NCBI GenBank assembly: GCA_963930645.1
Contig: OZ005651.1
Location: 133,922,975-133,986,974 of the forward strand
Direction of reading: 5' to 3'
DNA length: 64,000 nucleotides
Origin: Salticus scenicus
Lineage: Eukaryota; Arthropoda; Arachnida; Araneae; Salticidae
The first letter of the stretch is position 1. The number at the start of each line of letters is the position of its first letter. Below, in pieces: positions 33,686 to 44,860 of this stretch. The translations under genes were made by a program, and so were the position numbers. The notes beneath the pieces are model-generated. The model was given only the letters and a program-made list of their open reading frames with translations. It was not told the DNA's origin and ran no database searches.

Positions 33686-34701
33686 TACATTCATGTTTTT
33701 AAAAATTGTAACACCATGAAGGGATTATGCAAATTGAACCAAACTTACAGAAAATGTAAAATGAGGTAAGGCATGCAAATGATTAGAATTACAAAGCGAT
33801 TGCGCATGCGTGAAACGAGAATTCGAATGAGGTTACGGGACCAGATTCCTAGTTATAGGGATGCGAATTTATCCCATTAGAATACATTGCTACTTACGAT
33901 AAGAAAAACAATAGAATGTGCTTTTACTGAAAATATATCGTCGATTTAAAGAGTGGTCTGAAGTTTTTACTATGCCTACTCTGTTGCTTGTGTTTATCTA
34001 TATTTTTATTTCTTAGATTCAAGCACTTTTCAATGTTACGATTCTTCTTTTTGCAGTAACGGCAGCAAATTTGACTTTAAGTGGAGTTATTATTTTCGAT
34101 TTTATTTTCTTGCGTTTTCGAAAATTCATCTACAAGTAAACTTCGAACGAAATCAGGGGTGACAAAAATTCAGTTCTGCCTACCAAAGCCGTAATCAAGG
34201 TGTCATAGCTAGGAGGTAATGATCACAGGAAGAGCGCAAACAGATGCTGATTCTTTATTTCTAAGCTTATTCCGATTAATCTGTTCCACGTTTGATAAAT
34301 TTTAGTTATATGCTCAATGTCACCACCTTCAGCCAATCTTATGGAAAATATTTTTCTTAAGAAAAACAGTTTAAAACTGAGGGTGGTTCATTCGTGTACA
34401 GCACGCACTGTGTTACTGCACTCATGCGCAGTTTGAAGATTTTTAACATGAAAGATCTGATTATCTTTGATAAGAAGATTTATCACTGGGCGTGCTTTGC
34501 GATTTTTAGCTTTCCATGCATCAATAATTGTATTTGAAGGTTCATATTGTATATCGATCGTTTTTTGGAAAGTAAATTTCTAATTTGAACTTCTACACAT
34601 CATAATTGTAACTTCTTTATTATTGTATCCTGCAAGATACTACTCATTTATTTGTCATATTAAATTTATTATTTTTATTTCTTAAAACATTTCACTTATT
34701 T
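33686..34701. other. Unassigned, moderately complex sequence
   Basis: 34000-34500 is less AT-rich than its surroundings and free of recognised repeats, so it may be single-copy ancestral sequence. No coding or RNA signal was found. Confidence 0.4.
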
Positions 34702-34840
34702 CAGGGATGGAACACGGGCGCAGAATTCATACCACTATCAATGTAAGAAAATTTTCTACTTCTTAAATCAACGATATTATAAGTAGAGAAATTTCTTAAA
34801 CGGATTCCGGTATGAATTCTGCGCCCGTGTTCCATCCCTG
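34702..34840. mobile_element. hAT-type MITE, 139 bp
   Basis: Perfect inverted ends of 32 bases starting CAGGGATGGAACACGGGCGC. CTTATTT flanks both ends exactly (7 bases; an eighth mismatches). No coding. The very clean arms suggest a young insertion. Confidence 0.9.
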
Positions 34841-34896
34841 CTTATTTGCTTACATTTTATTGAAAAGAAAATGTAGCGTTTACTTATAGGTATACA

Positions 34897-35100
34897 GAGC
34901 TGCCTACATCCTAATTAATAATACGGAGTATTGCTAGTACCCGACTTTCTTTTCACACCAGTCTTTTTTTTCTTTTCTTTAAAAAGTACTTTACTTCTTA
35001 ATTCATCATAATTACATTTAAAGAGAATTGCTGTAAAAATTAATGTAGAAAATGGGGCGGGTACTAAAAATACACTTCGGATTATTTTAGCAGCTATGCT
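34897..35100. mobile_element. TGCCAAC-related palindromic element (copy 7)
   Basis: Left arm AGCTGCCTACATCCTAATTA, then GCTAGTACCCGACTTTCTTT and ACACCA; right arm contains GGGGCGGGTACTAAAAATA and TTTTAGCAGCTATG. Centre TTACTTCTTAATTCATCAT is altered relative to other copies. Confidence 0.6.
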
Positions 35101-36290
35101 TATATTAGATCGATAGTAATAGTTATTTTTGTTTATCTGTAAAGTTAGTCTTACACTCAGAGTTCTGCATTCAGAGTTCGGTGTTCGAGATTTAAGACAA
35201 CTTACATAATATGTTCATATAATATTTAGATTTTTAGGATACCGAAAATATTGATAAAAATAATTTATTTATATCGTTTTATTATATATTTATATATAAT
35301 TTACTTGCATTGTGAGGTTCGATTACTAAATTTTTACTACTATTTTTAGATGCTTGCATTTAATTTATGATTGTGTTTAAATTAACCTATATCCTAGGGT
35401 TAAAATTTCGCTTAATTGATTATTCAAAGATTTATAGTTCCTCTTCAACAATGACTCTATTTAGTAAATTTTCAGATTCTGGCAAGAAATACCTAGCTAT
35501 ACAGCAGTATTGTGCGCGGTACAAGAATATTTATAGGGATATCCTTAGATCGACAACCTGTTACCTAGCTTCTCCAACAGAGGCGGATTTAAGTTAGATT
35601 GAGCCCGTTTCGCTGTAGAGCCCCCACCCCCCTCATATTTTGAAACATTATGTATGTACATTATAATTTTAAATATAACTAAGGAAAAAAATATGTATAT
35701 TTTTTTGATACATCAATCGCTGTGCAACACTGCGTGTAACAACCAGTTCATAATTAAAAAATGAAAGAAATCATTACATAATTATTTTAACAAAATAATT
35801 CTACTTATGAAATGAATACATGTTTAAAGAGGGATTTTTCAAATTTACTTGTACCATCGAATGAAAACCTAATCAGCTTTGAAATCTAGTTGCTTTTTAT
35901 ATTTAAATTTATGTTTAAAATTAACTAATTTTTCAATTTTAATAGGCTTATAAATTTTGCCTCACTACGCACTGGCCTTGTGGGCCAAAACAAAAATCTT
36001 GCAAAGGTCATTTCATCGCTGCATTAGCATTTTGTAGTTGCATACGATCGTTGATAGGTCCGTCTGATTAATCATACAATTATAGTGTATATTAGCATTT
36101 CAAACTAGTATGGAAAAATCAGTAATGTGTGAAAATGGCTTAAAAAGTGTTCTTATGGTCAATAAAATTCCAATTGGTTTACAATTTTGATTATCTTTTA
36201 AATCAGTATTCTTTTTCAAATTTTAATCGCCTCCACCATTCAGATTTAATCACTTGTAAAACTTTGGTACACCTAGGCCCGAGCCTCATG
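35101..36290. other. Unassigned sequence upstream of the Penelope-like element
   Basis: No motif defines the 5' boundary of the Penelope-like element here. The 76-codon frame at 35367-35597 shows no recognisable domain. A C-rich run lies at 35621-35631. Confidence 0.4.
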
Positions 36291-36298
36291 GGCCTAAG

Positions 36299-37878
36299 CC
36301 TAAATACACCCCTCCTCCTTCTCCTTTACTTAAATTTCGAACATGTGTTTCTATTCGCTGTAAAACTTGCCCATGGTCTTTCACACACAATTACTTAATA
36401 ATCACTCTTTGGTTACATTTTGTCAGGCTTACAATGTTATTTATAAAATAAGTTCTGGGCTTTGTAAACTCAATTATATAGGTGAAACATTCTCACCTCT
36501 TTATCTAAGAATTAATCAGCATCACTCTGATTCAAAAAACCTCTCCTCTTCTGCGGCACCATCTAAATCAACTATAGAACTACAACACTTTAATCAGGGC
36601 CCGAAATTTCAACTCAGATTACACTCGCCGAAAAAAAGGTTTTACTCGCCAGAAGATAGAGTTGTCATTTTTTTCTTTTTTGCGCATTCTTTTTTTTTTT
36701 TTTTTTTTTTTCGTTTTATTGTCATTTTTCCTAACTATTTGAAATACTTTTTCAAATATGCTTAAAATTATATATATTAAAAGTGTGTCGTTTATCATAT
36801 GTCTCATAATCATCTATAATTAAAAACCATTATAATGTATTGTATTTGATATTTGTAAAAGATTAAAATGTCTAATAACATAAATGGAAAGAGTCATTAA
36901 AAAAAAAAAAACTCTTTGTTAAACAATAACCTGTGAAAATCTTTTTATTATGAAAGATTAAGCTTCTTTATTTACTATTTATTTAACATTTTACATCAGA
37001 AATGTTCCTTTCGTCCTCTTTATTTTTGTAATTAGATGGAATGCCGATGTATATAACTTGTTCATTGTTGTCATTTGAAATAGCCATTTCGAAATAACTT
37101 TTTCGATAAAATCATTGCTTATGCTTACAAGCGCAAATCCTTGGAGTTTCATTAAAAAACTGAAAACTGTCAACTGTTTTTTGAACATTATTCAATAAAA
37201 TAAACATTGGCAGTATCTTTAAAGGAGCTCGGGTTCATTTTCATGCATCAATATCGCATAGGCAAACTTTCACATTTCTCTTTTCTTGGATAGTGGGTGA
37301 CGGACAAAGAGGTTCTCTGCTCGTCTATTCTCACTCTGATTGGAGAAATTACAGTGGGAAAAACGAAACTACCGAAGAGATTAAAACTTTTATGCATGCG
37401 CTAAGCATTTTTCCTTTCCCAGGCTGGGATTAAATATGAGGTTATATGATGGCAAGATTTTGCCATGTTTAAATCTATAAAAAAAATGATTTCTGTCACC
37501 GTATCGTGTAAGAATTCTACCTATAACTAACTAGACCAAATTTTACTCGCAACAGTAAAAATTCCACTCGCCAATCGCGAGCTGGCGAGCGGAAATTTCG
37601 CGCCCTGCTTTAATTTACATAATTTTAATTCATATACAATAGAGATTATCAAAATTCCTAAAAATAAAAGAGAACATTTATTTCTAGAATCAAAATATAT
37701 GCAATATTATAATTCTATTTATCCCGACGGTCTAAATTCTGAATACTTTAACAAAATCGTTAAAGTATATTCTAACATCAGCCCTCTTCATGATTATTCG
37801 ACTATTTATGTACAACTCAATCACAATATTAACAATAAAACTTCAGAAATAAAAGAGGTAACAAAATGTATTTATTAA
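36299..37878 (+). pseudogene. GIY-YIG endonuclease domain of Penelope-like element (interrupted)
   Basis: The first frame (36299 onward) reads a Pro-rich stretch and RTCVSIRCKTCPWSFTHN, a Cys-x5-Cys-x2-Cys zinc-knuckle pattern. After a frameshift the reading continues AYNVIYKISSGLCKLNYIGE: the NVIYKI and YIGET blocks are the two strands of GIY-YIG. LYLRINQH supplies the conserved Arg. The frame is cut at LQHFN by the 1.0 kb insertion and resumes at 37609 with FNLHNFNSYTIEIIKIP, then HLFLESKYM (conserved Glu) and YPDGLNSE, ending at a TAA near 37878. Joining across the insertion restores the family pattern, so the insertion is younger than the gene. Inactive because of the frameshift and insertion. 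Confidence 0.85.
36595..37607. mobile_element. hAT-type non-autonomous element, 1.0 kb
   Basis: Ends CAGGGCCCGAAATTTC and, complemented, CAGGGCGCGAAATTTC. CTTTAAT flanks both sides (36588-36594, 37608-37614), and removing the element rejoins the GIY-YIG frame, which confirms the boundaries. Subterminal ACTCGCC words repeat near both ends (for example ACACTCGCCG, TTTTACTCGCC; CCACTCGCCAATCGCGAGC). The 65-codon minus-strand frame at 36991-37188 has no recognisable transposase motif. Confidence 0.9.
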
Positions 37879-38149
37879 TTTTTAAAAGTGCCATTCTTAA
37901 ACACATTTCAGATCTGCAGACTAATTACTTATATAACTCTAACTGGTTTATTATTCGAAAATTCATTCTTGCAACTAAAAAGAAATAGTGATTTATCTGA
38001 ATGTCTTTCCAAAACAATCATATAGTGAAAATTTTTCAGACATTTTTTATGATATTATAAATGTACAAAATCAAAAAAGTTAACTTAAAAGTTAATAAAA
38101 AAACCCAACAAAATTAAAACAAATATTTATTTCATTGTAAATTTTTCAA

Positions 38150-39729
38150 ATCAAATATTTAATAGAATTAACATTACATCCATCATAAATGACAAGGAAT
38201 GTTTGTTTCCAATTAAAAATTTACATTTAACTCGTACCATCAAATATCCTCTTCCTCTTGGCAGAAAGATATTCAATTATAATTATATTTCTAACTCTTT
38301 TACTAACACTATAACATGTAAATGGAATGACTCTTCTATGACAAAATATATTGACAGAGACCATGGACACATTATCACTGGTAATCTCAATATTATTAAT
38401 AATTATCATTTAAAAAAAAATTATGGAATATGACACCAAATTTAGACTTCCCTATAAAACTAGCATTCCCCAAATCATTCAACAGTTTTCTTATGACCTC
38501 TGTTTGTTTATTTATAAAATTTCTATTACATACTATGAACATATTGCCTACTTCACTCAATGGAAACTTTTAGTGTAACAAAAAATTAAAAATGTTTTAT
38601 ATCTCATTCAAATCTGGTGTAAATTAAAAAATCCGAACTTCTTAACTCCATCATATCACTACAGAATGACTTTGTGATAACTTATGTTGACAAATCACCC
38701 AATAATTAGGCCATTATCTGCAAATTATACTATCTCTCTATTTTAAACTCTTCAGATTCTAATAGTAATATCTTTAATGTAACTAATAATAACTTTATTA
38801 TTATTAACCGAAAAATACATAACTACTATAAACTACTTAAACTTTCCTTCAATAACTTTAATTATCCTTATATAGTTCTTATTCTTAAGTTTCACAAATC
38901 CCCAATTAAATTTCGCACTGTCGCTGTTGGATGTAACACTTATAAAAACAATGATAATAAAATTTTGAAACTCTACTGGATATACTTAAACAAATTTACA
39001 ATCGTACTTGTAAAGTTGATAATTTACACTGTCTTAAAAATTGCTTCCAATTAATTCAATAATTAAATCACTCGAAAAAATAGACAATATTATGACTTTT
39101 GACTTTCAAGGTATTTTCAATGAGTTACCAGATCTAAGTAACATAATTTACAGTCTTTTTAAAGAATATAAAACTGAAATTAATCTTCCGCGCAATTTTA
39201 AAGCAGAAAATTTCAAAACACTTCTTAATTTGTTATCCATAATAATTATATTTTCCACAACAACAAAATCTATCTACAAAATATAGGAATTCCGCAAGGG
39301 AGGTATAGCTCCAGTATTTTGGCAGATCTATACCTTTATTATTATGAAAAGCAATTTTGTTATGATGATGTCAGGCTTTTTCGTTACATAGAGGATATAA
39401 TTGTATTTTATCTTAACAAGAAATCACATAATACCTTTTCCTTTAATTATACATCTAACATAAAGCTCACTCAAAATACTCTAAATAATCAATCAATTAA
39501 CTTTTTAGACATAAAAATAATCGTTAATGGTAATAAAATTTACACAGATATCTATGACAAACGACAAGATTTCAGTTTTAAAGTAAACTTTGTTACACAT
39601 TTTAATTCCTGTCTGCATCTTTCGGTATATAGAAACATCATCATTAACCACTTATTTCAAATAAATAATCTATGCTCTTCAAAGTATAAAAACAAGAATA
39701 TTAATAAATTGATCACAACCAGTGCTTAA
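38150..39729 (+). pseudogene. Penelope-type reverse transcriptase pseudogene
   Basis: Pieces in consecutive order across several frames: KYPLPLGRKIFNYN, then YIDRDHGHIITGNL (38349 region), the stretch upstream of the fingers typical of Penelope proteins; FRLPYKTSIPQIIQQFSYDL; TFDFQGIFNELP (about 39092-39127), the motif A Asp; GIPQGRYSSSILADLYLYY (39286 onward), motif B; RYIEDIIVF (about 39381), motif C with Glu in place of the first catalytic Asp (YxDD to YxED); and NFLDIKI...TDIYDKR, the thumb-side block. The stop is at 39727-39729. Numerous stops and frameshifts plus the altered YIED mean no activity. Size is in range for a Penelope RT. Confidence 0.85.
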
Positions 39730-39779
39730 ATGAGTTTTCCTAAAAACTGTGTTTACTCTACTTTATATCCATAACCATG

Positions 39780-39860
39780 TCTCTGTCAGTACATTTATAT
39801 ATATATATATATATACACACATATGTAAAAAAAAGTACACTTTTGTGCATTTTAACCAAA

Positions 39861-39891
<31 letters not shown>

Positions 39892-39908
39892 TAATATATA
39901 TGTATATA

Positions 39909-39984
<76 letters not shown>

Positions 39985-40032
39985 CAATAAAATATAATAA
40001 AAAAGGTGGAGGTTGGGTGGGATTGTGAAATT

Positions 40033-40070
<38 letters not shown>

Positions 40071-40090
40071 GAAGGCCTATTGCATTAACT
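39780..40090. repeat. (TA)n microsatellite cluster
   Basis: Three (TA)n runs, the longest about 36 units at 39914-39983, with (TAAA)n and (TAA)n at 39859-39895. The surrounding minus-strand frame of Ile/Tyr is meaningless. Unstable, cruciform-prone DNA between the Penelope-like element and the mariner copy. Confidence 0.95.
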
Positions 40091-40103
40091 TTGTATTCAT
40101 ATA

Positions 40104-41536
40104 CAGGGTGGTCAGAAAAACATGATAGAAAGTAAGTGATCATTGTGGAAAAAAGACAACATACAAGAACATGAAACCTATTTTATTGAATAAAGATATG
40201 AATGAAATTTAATATACAAGATGCTCGAAATGTTTACCGTTCCCGACTATAGTGTTATAAAGCCGGTTCCGAAACTCTGTCATAATGCGCTGGAGTGTGT
40301 CGTAATCAAGTGCATCAGTCTCACTTCTGATAGCCAATTTTAGGTCCTCCAGTGAATCAGAGCTATTCCTATAGATTCTAACCTTGATGTAACCCCATAA
40401 GAATAAGTCGCACGAATTTGGGTCCGGACTGTATGGGGTCCACTCTATCACGTGCTCCGTGAATTTCTCTTCATCCAATGCAATCAAACGCTCACCAAAC
40501 GTCGTTTCAAGCCCCGTGAAGACGTCAGAATTTTTTTGGGGACGAGCCCCATCTGGCATGAACCAGTACCGGCGTGTCCTGTTGAGATGGCCCGCAACAG
40601 GGCCAAAGTGACGCTCTAGCAACTCTCGATACTTAACTCCTGTGACTACACCATCAATAAATATCGGACCAATTATCTGCTTCGACGATATGACACACCA
40701 CACCATGACCCTTTGTGGATGCAGTGAAGAGATGGCGCTGAGATGAGGATTTTCCGTACCTCAGTGGCGCCAGTTTTGTTTGTTCACGAGATCATTCAAC
40801 TGAAAATGGGTCTAATCACTGAACCAGATCTTGTATTCACTGATGGAACCACTTTTAAGATCCTCGATTACGTAGTTTGCGAAATCTCTCCGCCGCACAG
40901 TATCCCCCCGCCCCCTTTAGCGGCTGTCACATTTGGATCTTGTATGGACACAATCCTACTGCTTTCATTAGGCTTTGTAATGATGTTTTAGATATGCTTA
41001 ATTGTTGGGCCGCCTGTCGAGTGGAAGTGGTTGGCTGATCTTCAAAGTATGCGCGCAGGCTCCCTGATGTCGTCAGTAACAACTGCTGATTTTCGTCCCG
41101 ATGCCTTTCTTTTTGCATCCTAAACACTCCCTGTAGATTCATATCTGTCCATCAACCTGTAAACAATGAAAATCAGTGGGAGATTAGGACCATTACATCA
41201 GTCATCTGATAGCTTAAAAATCACTGCGACTTTAGAGTGCTATAACTTACTGCGCGATTATCTCTTCACTAAGCGTCCTTTTCTTTTAGAACTCTGAACG
41301 ACATGCCCGTCGAACGGGGACATTACATCGGTTATTCTCATAAAATTTTCTTACGATATATAATCGATCTTAAAAGGTTTGTGATTCTATATTGCTTTTT
41401 CTTTTTTCCAGTAATTAAGCATTCAACTGAAATGTCACTATATGTGTTATTATAATATGGAAGAATTATATTTGCATCAATACATTTGAAATCAGAAACT
41501 TAAAATACTTTCTATCATGTTTTTCGGACCACCCTG
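40104..41536 (-). mobile_element. Mariner-like element, 1.4 kb, defective
   Basis: Inverted ends CAGGGTGGTCAGAAAAACAT and CAGGGTGGTCCGAAAAACAT with TA on both sides (40102-40103, 41537-41538). The transposase is on the minus strand and broken. Length is typical of a full mariner-type element, so this is a decayed full-length copy. Confidence 0.95.
40209..41142 (-). pseudogene. Mariner-type transposase pseudogene
   Basis: On the minus strand the first part (41142 to about 40927) ends with STRQAAQQLSISKTSLQSL and LCPYKIQ, the helix-turn-helix and the conserved PY-x-IQ linker. After a frameshift comes FSD-stop-THFQLN-x-LVNKQN, the first catalytic Asp region with Glu mutated to TAG, and another TGA in place of Trp. 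Then HPQRVMVWCVISS and GPIFIDG, and YWFMPDGARPQ with the second Asp. The last block, SPDPNSCDLFLWGYIKVRIY, holds the third-residue region; FRNRLYNTIVGNGKHFEHL is the usual C-terminus, with a stop at 40209-40211. Open for 165 codons at the end. At least two stops and one frameshift. Confidence 0.9.
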
Positions 41537-41822
41537 TATATTCCTTATTTTTCTTTAAAATGTTCAATTTCTTCATTTTTGTGCTGTCAACTATTCTTAA
41601 AATTAGTAATCAAACACTAAAACACATGATCATCAATCAATAAATTAATAACTATGTTGCTGTCTAGTATTATTATTCTTCATCTGCTATGTACAACTAA
41701 ATCCTTGAATTATTTTGCTTGTTTTAATCCTTGTGACTGTGACTCCAAATGCAACACCCTGTGAGTAATGTTTGTTTTTAAGGTTGTTTTCTGTTTGATT
41801 CTCTGATTTCATGAACTAAATA
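41537..41822. other. Unassigned, possibly 3' part of the Penelope-like element
   Basis: Lies between two insertions and may be the continuation of the retroelement's 3' region, but I find no defining motif. It continues across the Tc1 derivative at 48565. Confidence 0.3.
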
Positions 41823-41949
41823 CACTGCTCGACATTGAAAATTAACACCAAGAAGGAGTGATAATAACGGAATGAAATTTGTTGAACACATACATTATAG
41901 TAGGAAGAACAATTGATTAAAATTTCAGGAAAATTGGAGTAATATGTAC

Positions 41950-42560
41950 TGAGAAAACACTACATAAAGCTGCGACCTCTGTGAGCAATAACAGCACATA
42001 TTTGCCTAGGCATTGAATCGAACAGCGATTGGATGACATGTACGGGTAGAGCACTTCATGAAGCTTCAACACGATGCCACAATTCATCGATCGAAGTTAC
42101 TGGTGAGTGGTGGGGGGGCCAGCCGCTTTTCAATGATTAAACAGTCATTTTCATTGGTGCGAGATCAGGAGAACGCGCTGGCCAGAGCAACAGTTGAACA
42201 CATTCTGTATCAAAGAAGGTCTGGACAATACAAACAACTTGCGGTCGTGCATTATCTTGCTTAAATTTTGCGCTACGGAGGCCTCGAATACAGGGCAGAG
42301 GGGTGGGCCTTAACTCATCAGAAATTTAATGGCCGCTGTTCAGAGTGCCAGGAATACGAACATGAAGTAATCGAGACGTGTATCCAATGGGAACCCATAA
42401 CACCATTGCAAATGATGGACAGTATGATGATGTCGAATACCAGCTGGCAATGTGCATTATTCATAATGCCGTTAAATACGGATAAGGCAATCTTGATGCT
42501 GTAAACAGGATTGTGATTTGTCTGAAAAGTGACTTCACGCCATTCCTGCGTCTAGGTTCA
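41950..42560 (-). pseudogene. Tc1-type transposase, C-terminal two-thirds (left arm)
   Basis: On the minus strand: HFSDKSQSCLQH (first catalytic Asp region), PAGIRHHHTV, RIPGTLNSG-x-x-ISDELRP, KFKQDNARPQVVCIVQTF (second Asp), LLLWPARSPDLAPM (third-residue region; ordinary Tc1 has LSPIE or LNPIE here) and VTSIDELWHRVEAS, followed toward the terminus by VHVIQSLFDSMPRQI-like codons. Stops and frameshifts are frequent. N-terminal DNA-binding region absent. Confidence 0.85.
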
Positions 42561-42564
42561 TCGA

Positions 42565-42922
42565 TGATCACACATTAATGGCGTCCATATCAGTGATGCA
42601 GTTTTGACGGTAATCAGAATTTTGGTATCCGCATACTGAGTCACCACCTGGATTGATGGTATGTTGTTCCATTGGATACACGTCCCGGTCACCTCTTGTT
42701 TTCATCTCTGCCGTTCTGAATACCAGCGATTAAATTTCTGACGAGTTAAGGCCCATAGCTCTGCCCTATGTTCAAGGCCTCCGAAGCGCAACATTTAGGC
42801 AAGACAATGCACGACCGTAAGTTGCCCATATTGTCTGGAACTTCATTGATGCCGAATGTGTTCGACTGTTGCTCTGGCCAGCGCGTTCTCCTAATCTCGC
42901 ACCAATGAAAATGACTGTTTAA
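42565..42922 (+). pseudogene. Tc1-type transposase fragment (right arm, part 1)
   Basis: On the plus strand: ESPPGLMV, IGYTSRSPLVFISAVLN, then ISDELRPIALPYVQGLRSA, FRQDNARP (second Asp), VRLLLWPARSPNLAPMKMTV. This mirrors the left arm. Broken at TTAA (42919-42922), where the piggyBac-like element begins; the rest continues at 48246 with the region equivalent to VTSIDELxHRV. Confidence 0.85.
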
Positions 42923-43175
42923 CCTTTACATAGGGGCTCGGACAGCATCTGTCCGAGAAAAAGTGAGATCTTCTGAGGGGCTGTGACACTTTTCGTCTTG
43001 CAGAAGGGGAAGAAATTTAGGAAGAGAAGAAGGGCGGAGATCGTGATCGTAAAAGTGTCAAATCGGTAAAATAATGACCTTTCACTGCAATATCGTACTT
43101 GAGTGCGTCTCCTTTTAATCGCACTTAAGTTGTGGTAACCTATTCTTCCTATGGGTATAGTGAAAGTTCTCACAT

Positions 43176-44690
43176 GCTTACTAGTTTTTCTGCGTTAATT
43201 TGTGATTGATTTACATTTTAATTAAAGATATAAAATGGCAGAATACTTTGTTTAAAAAGAAATAAAATATATTGTTGTGAGATGGGATAAATTATCCAAT
43301 TCTCATTTCAGTCTTGAGTAGTTAACTATAATTATTTATTTTATTATATATTTTATATTCACATTGTCATTCTACATTTACATTAAATATAAATTATTTT
43401 ATATTTAATAATTTAAGCCCAAACTTTTACCATCAAAATTTAAATTTTTCAAAAAACAGTTTAATATTAAAGCATTATTAAAAATTGGAATCAAAAATTC
43501 AAAATACATCGAAAATAATGAATAAATTTTAATTTAAATACTATGATTTGAGATATAGCTCTGCGGCCATTTTTTGCATATTAAGAAAAATTAGACCACT
43601 ATAAGCGCCCATGACTAAACTTGGATTCGAACCTTGCTCCTAGAAATTGATGGCCAGAGCGCTAACCAGTTTATCAGATGGTTAGCGAATAATTAGAAAA
43701 GCGAAAAATAGAATGTAATAAATATATATAGATTAAAATACCTATTAAATAATTAAAATATAATATTAATCAGTTTGGAACTGATTCTAACTGGACAGTT
43801 TAAGGTGTGAAATCTGAATATGAGATGAAGAAAATTTCTAATTAACGGAATTAATATACGAAACTTCTAATTAACTTCTTTAAACAACTGATCAAATTAA
43901 TTTTGGAAAGTTTTATTTGATATGAAATTCTGTGGGAGAGGGCACAATATATCATGTACTATTTACCCTATATATCATTCCCTGTTCATTATGAATGAAT
44001 TATATACGCAGCAAACAAAACATTTAAATTTATCACGGAAAATCTGATATGTTGTGGCCATCACAAAATTTTCTTCTGTATAATTTCTTACAAAAATTCA
44101 CACAGTGCAAATTATTTATTAAAATTATTTTTCATGATAAATGTAGACGATTTTTATCTCACAGAAGTATAACCCTAAGTGTCAAAATAAAGCTAATTTT
44201 GTGCGGTATAGACGACATCTGAAAAATATGTTTTCTTTGAAAGTTTTTTTTTTTTTTTTTTTTTTTTTTTTCATTTAAAAATATCGCTAACTTTTTAAAT
44301 TTTGTTTTAAATTACTACAAATCTATGTTTCAAACATTTGCTTTAAAAGTATTGACGAGTTCTTTTAAAAAATGCATCCTTAGAAACTAGGTATAGGGAG
44401 GGAAGTGATGCCCCTAAATTTTATCTATTTTTTCTTTTTGAGAATTACTATTATAAATAAATTCATATATATTTTTCAATTTCACATTGAAAGGTTAAAA
44501 ATATTTCTCAATATGTACATTTTTACAAAATTTCGTCCTGTACTGCCATATTAAAAGTCATGAAAAATTTAATGATAGCGTCACTTACTGAGAGATTTAT
44601 TCCCAATCAGAACCAATTTAAACCAAAGTGCAACTAAATCTGAAGTTTCCGTTCGCTGGTTTGTAAAATACAGCTTTATAAAACTGTAGG
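43176..44690. other. Interior of the piggyBac-like element, unassigned
   Basis: AT-rich with a T tract at 44245-44271. No transposase motif is visible in any frame. A tRNA-like segment is annotated separately at 43596-43684. Confidence 0.5.
43596..43684 (-). repeat. tRNA-like segment (SINE head or tRNA relic)
   Basis: On the minus strand, an A-box-like CTGGTTAGCGCTCTGG and a perfect B-box GGTTCGAATCC lie about 40 bases apart, and TAAACT/AGTTTA can pair as part of an acceptor. No clean cloverleaf. Located inside the piggyBac-like element. Confidence 0.4.
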
Positions 44691-44860
44691 TACGCACATA
44701 CAGACAGACTATTTTCTAAAAATAGTCAAATCGTGTTTAGGAGCCCTCAAAACGTGTAAATCCATTGAAAATTGGAGGTTGAAATTTTCCACACATTCGG
44801 TATTTTCTTCTTATGTATACAGAAGAAAGTAAAAATGCATGACACTATTTGAAACTCACG
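44690..44860 (+). repeat. Fragment of the repeat tail also at 58.24-58.43 kb
   Basis: GTACGCACATACAGACAGAC, AAAATAGTCAAATCGTGTTT, CCTCAAAACGTGTAAATCC and GAAAGTAAAAATGCATG align in order with the tail of the tandem array near 58.24-58.43 kb. The class is unknown. A 124-codon minus-strand frame (44747-45121) overlaps it and has no recognisable domain. Confidence 0.55.

Larger units (their letters stand above)
36290..39732 (+). mobile_element. Penelope-like retroelement with endonuclease before reverse transcriptase (Naiad-like), defective
   Basis: Two coding parts in the same orientation: a GIY-YIG endonuclease (36299-37878) and, downstream, a Penelope-type reverse transcriptase (38150-39729). 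Canonical Penelope elements have the reverse. The permuted order with a Cys-rich motif ahead of GIY-YIG is what is known from the Naiad/Chlamys branch of these elements, which is abundant in invertebrates. No terminal repeats were located. A hAT-type element (36595-37607) splits the endonuclease; a (TA)n tract and a mariner element follow the stop. An alternative is two truncated canonical copies side by side, but sequence between the halves also reads as Penelope protein, which favours one element. Confidence 0.75.

Noticed and set aside
39763..40143. 126-codon minus-strand frame with Ile-Tyr repeats
   Set aside because: It is a (TA)n microsatellite translation.
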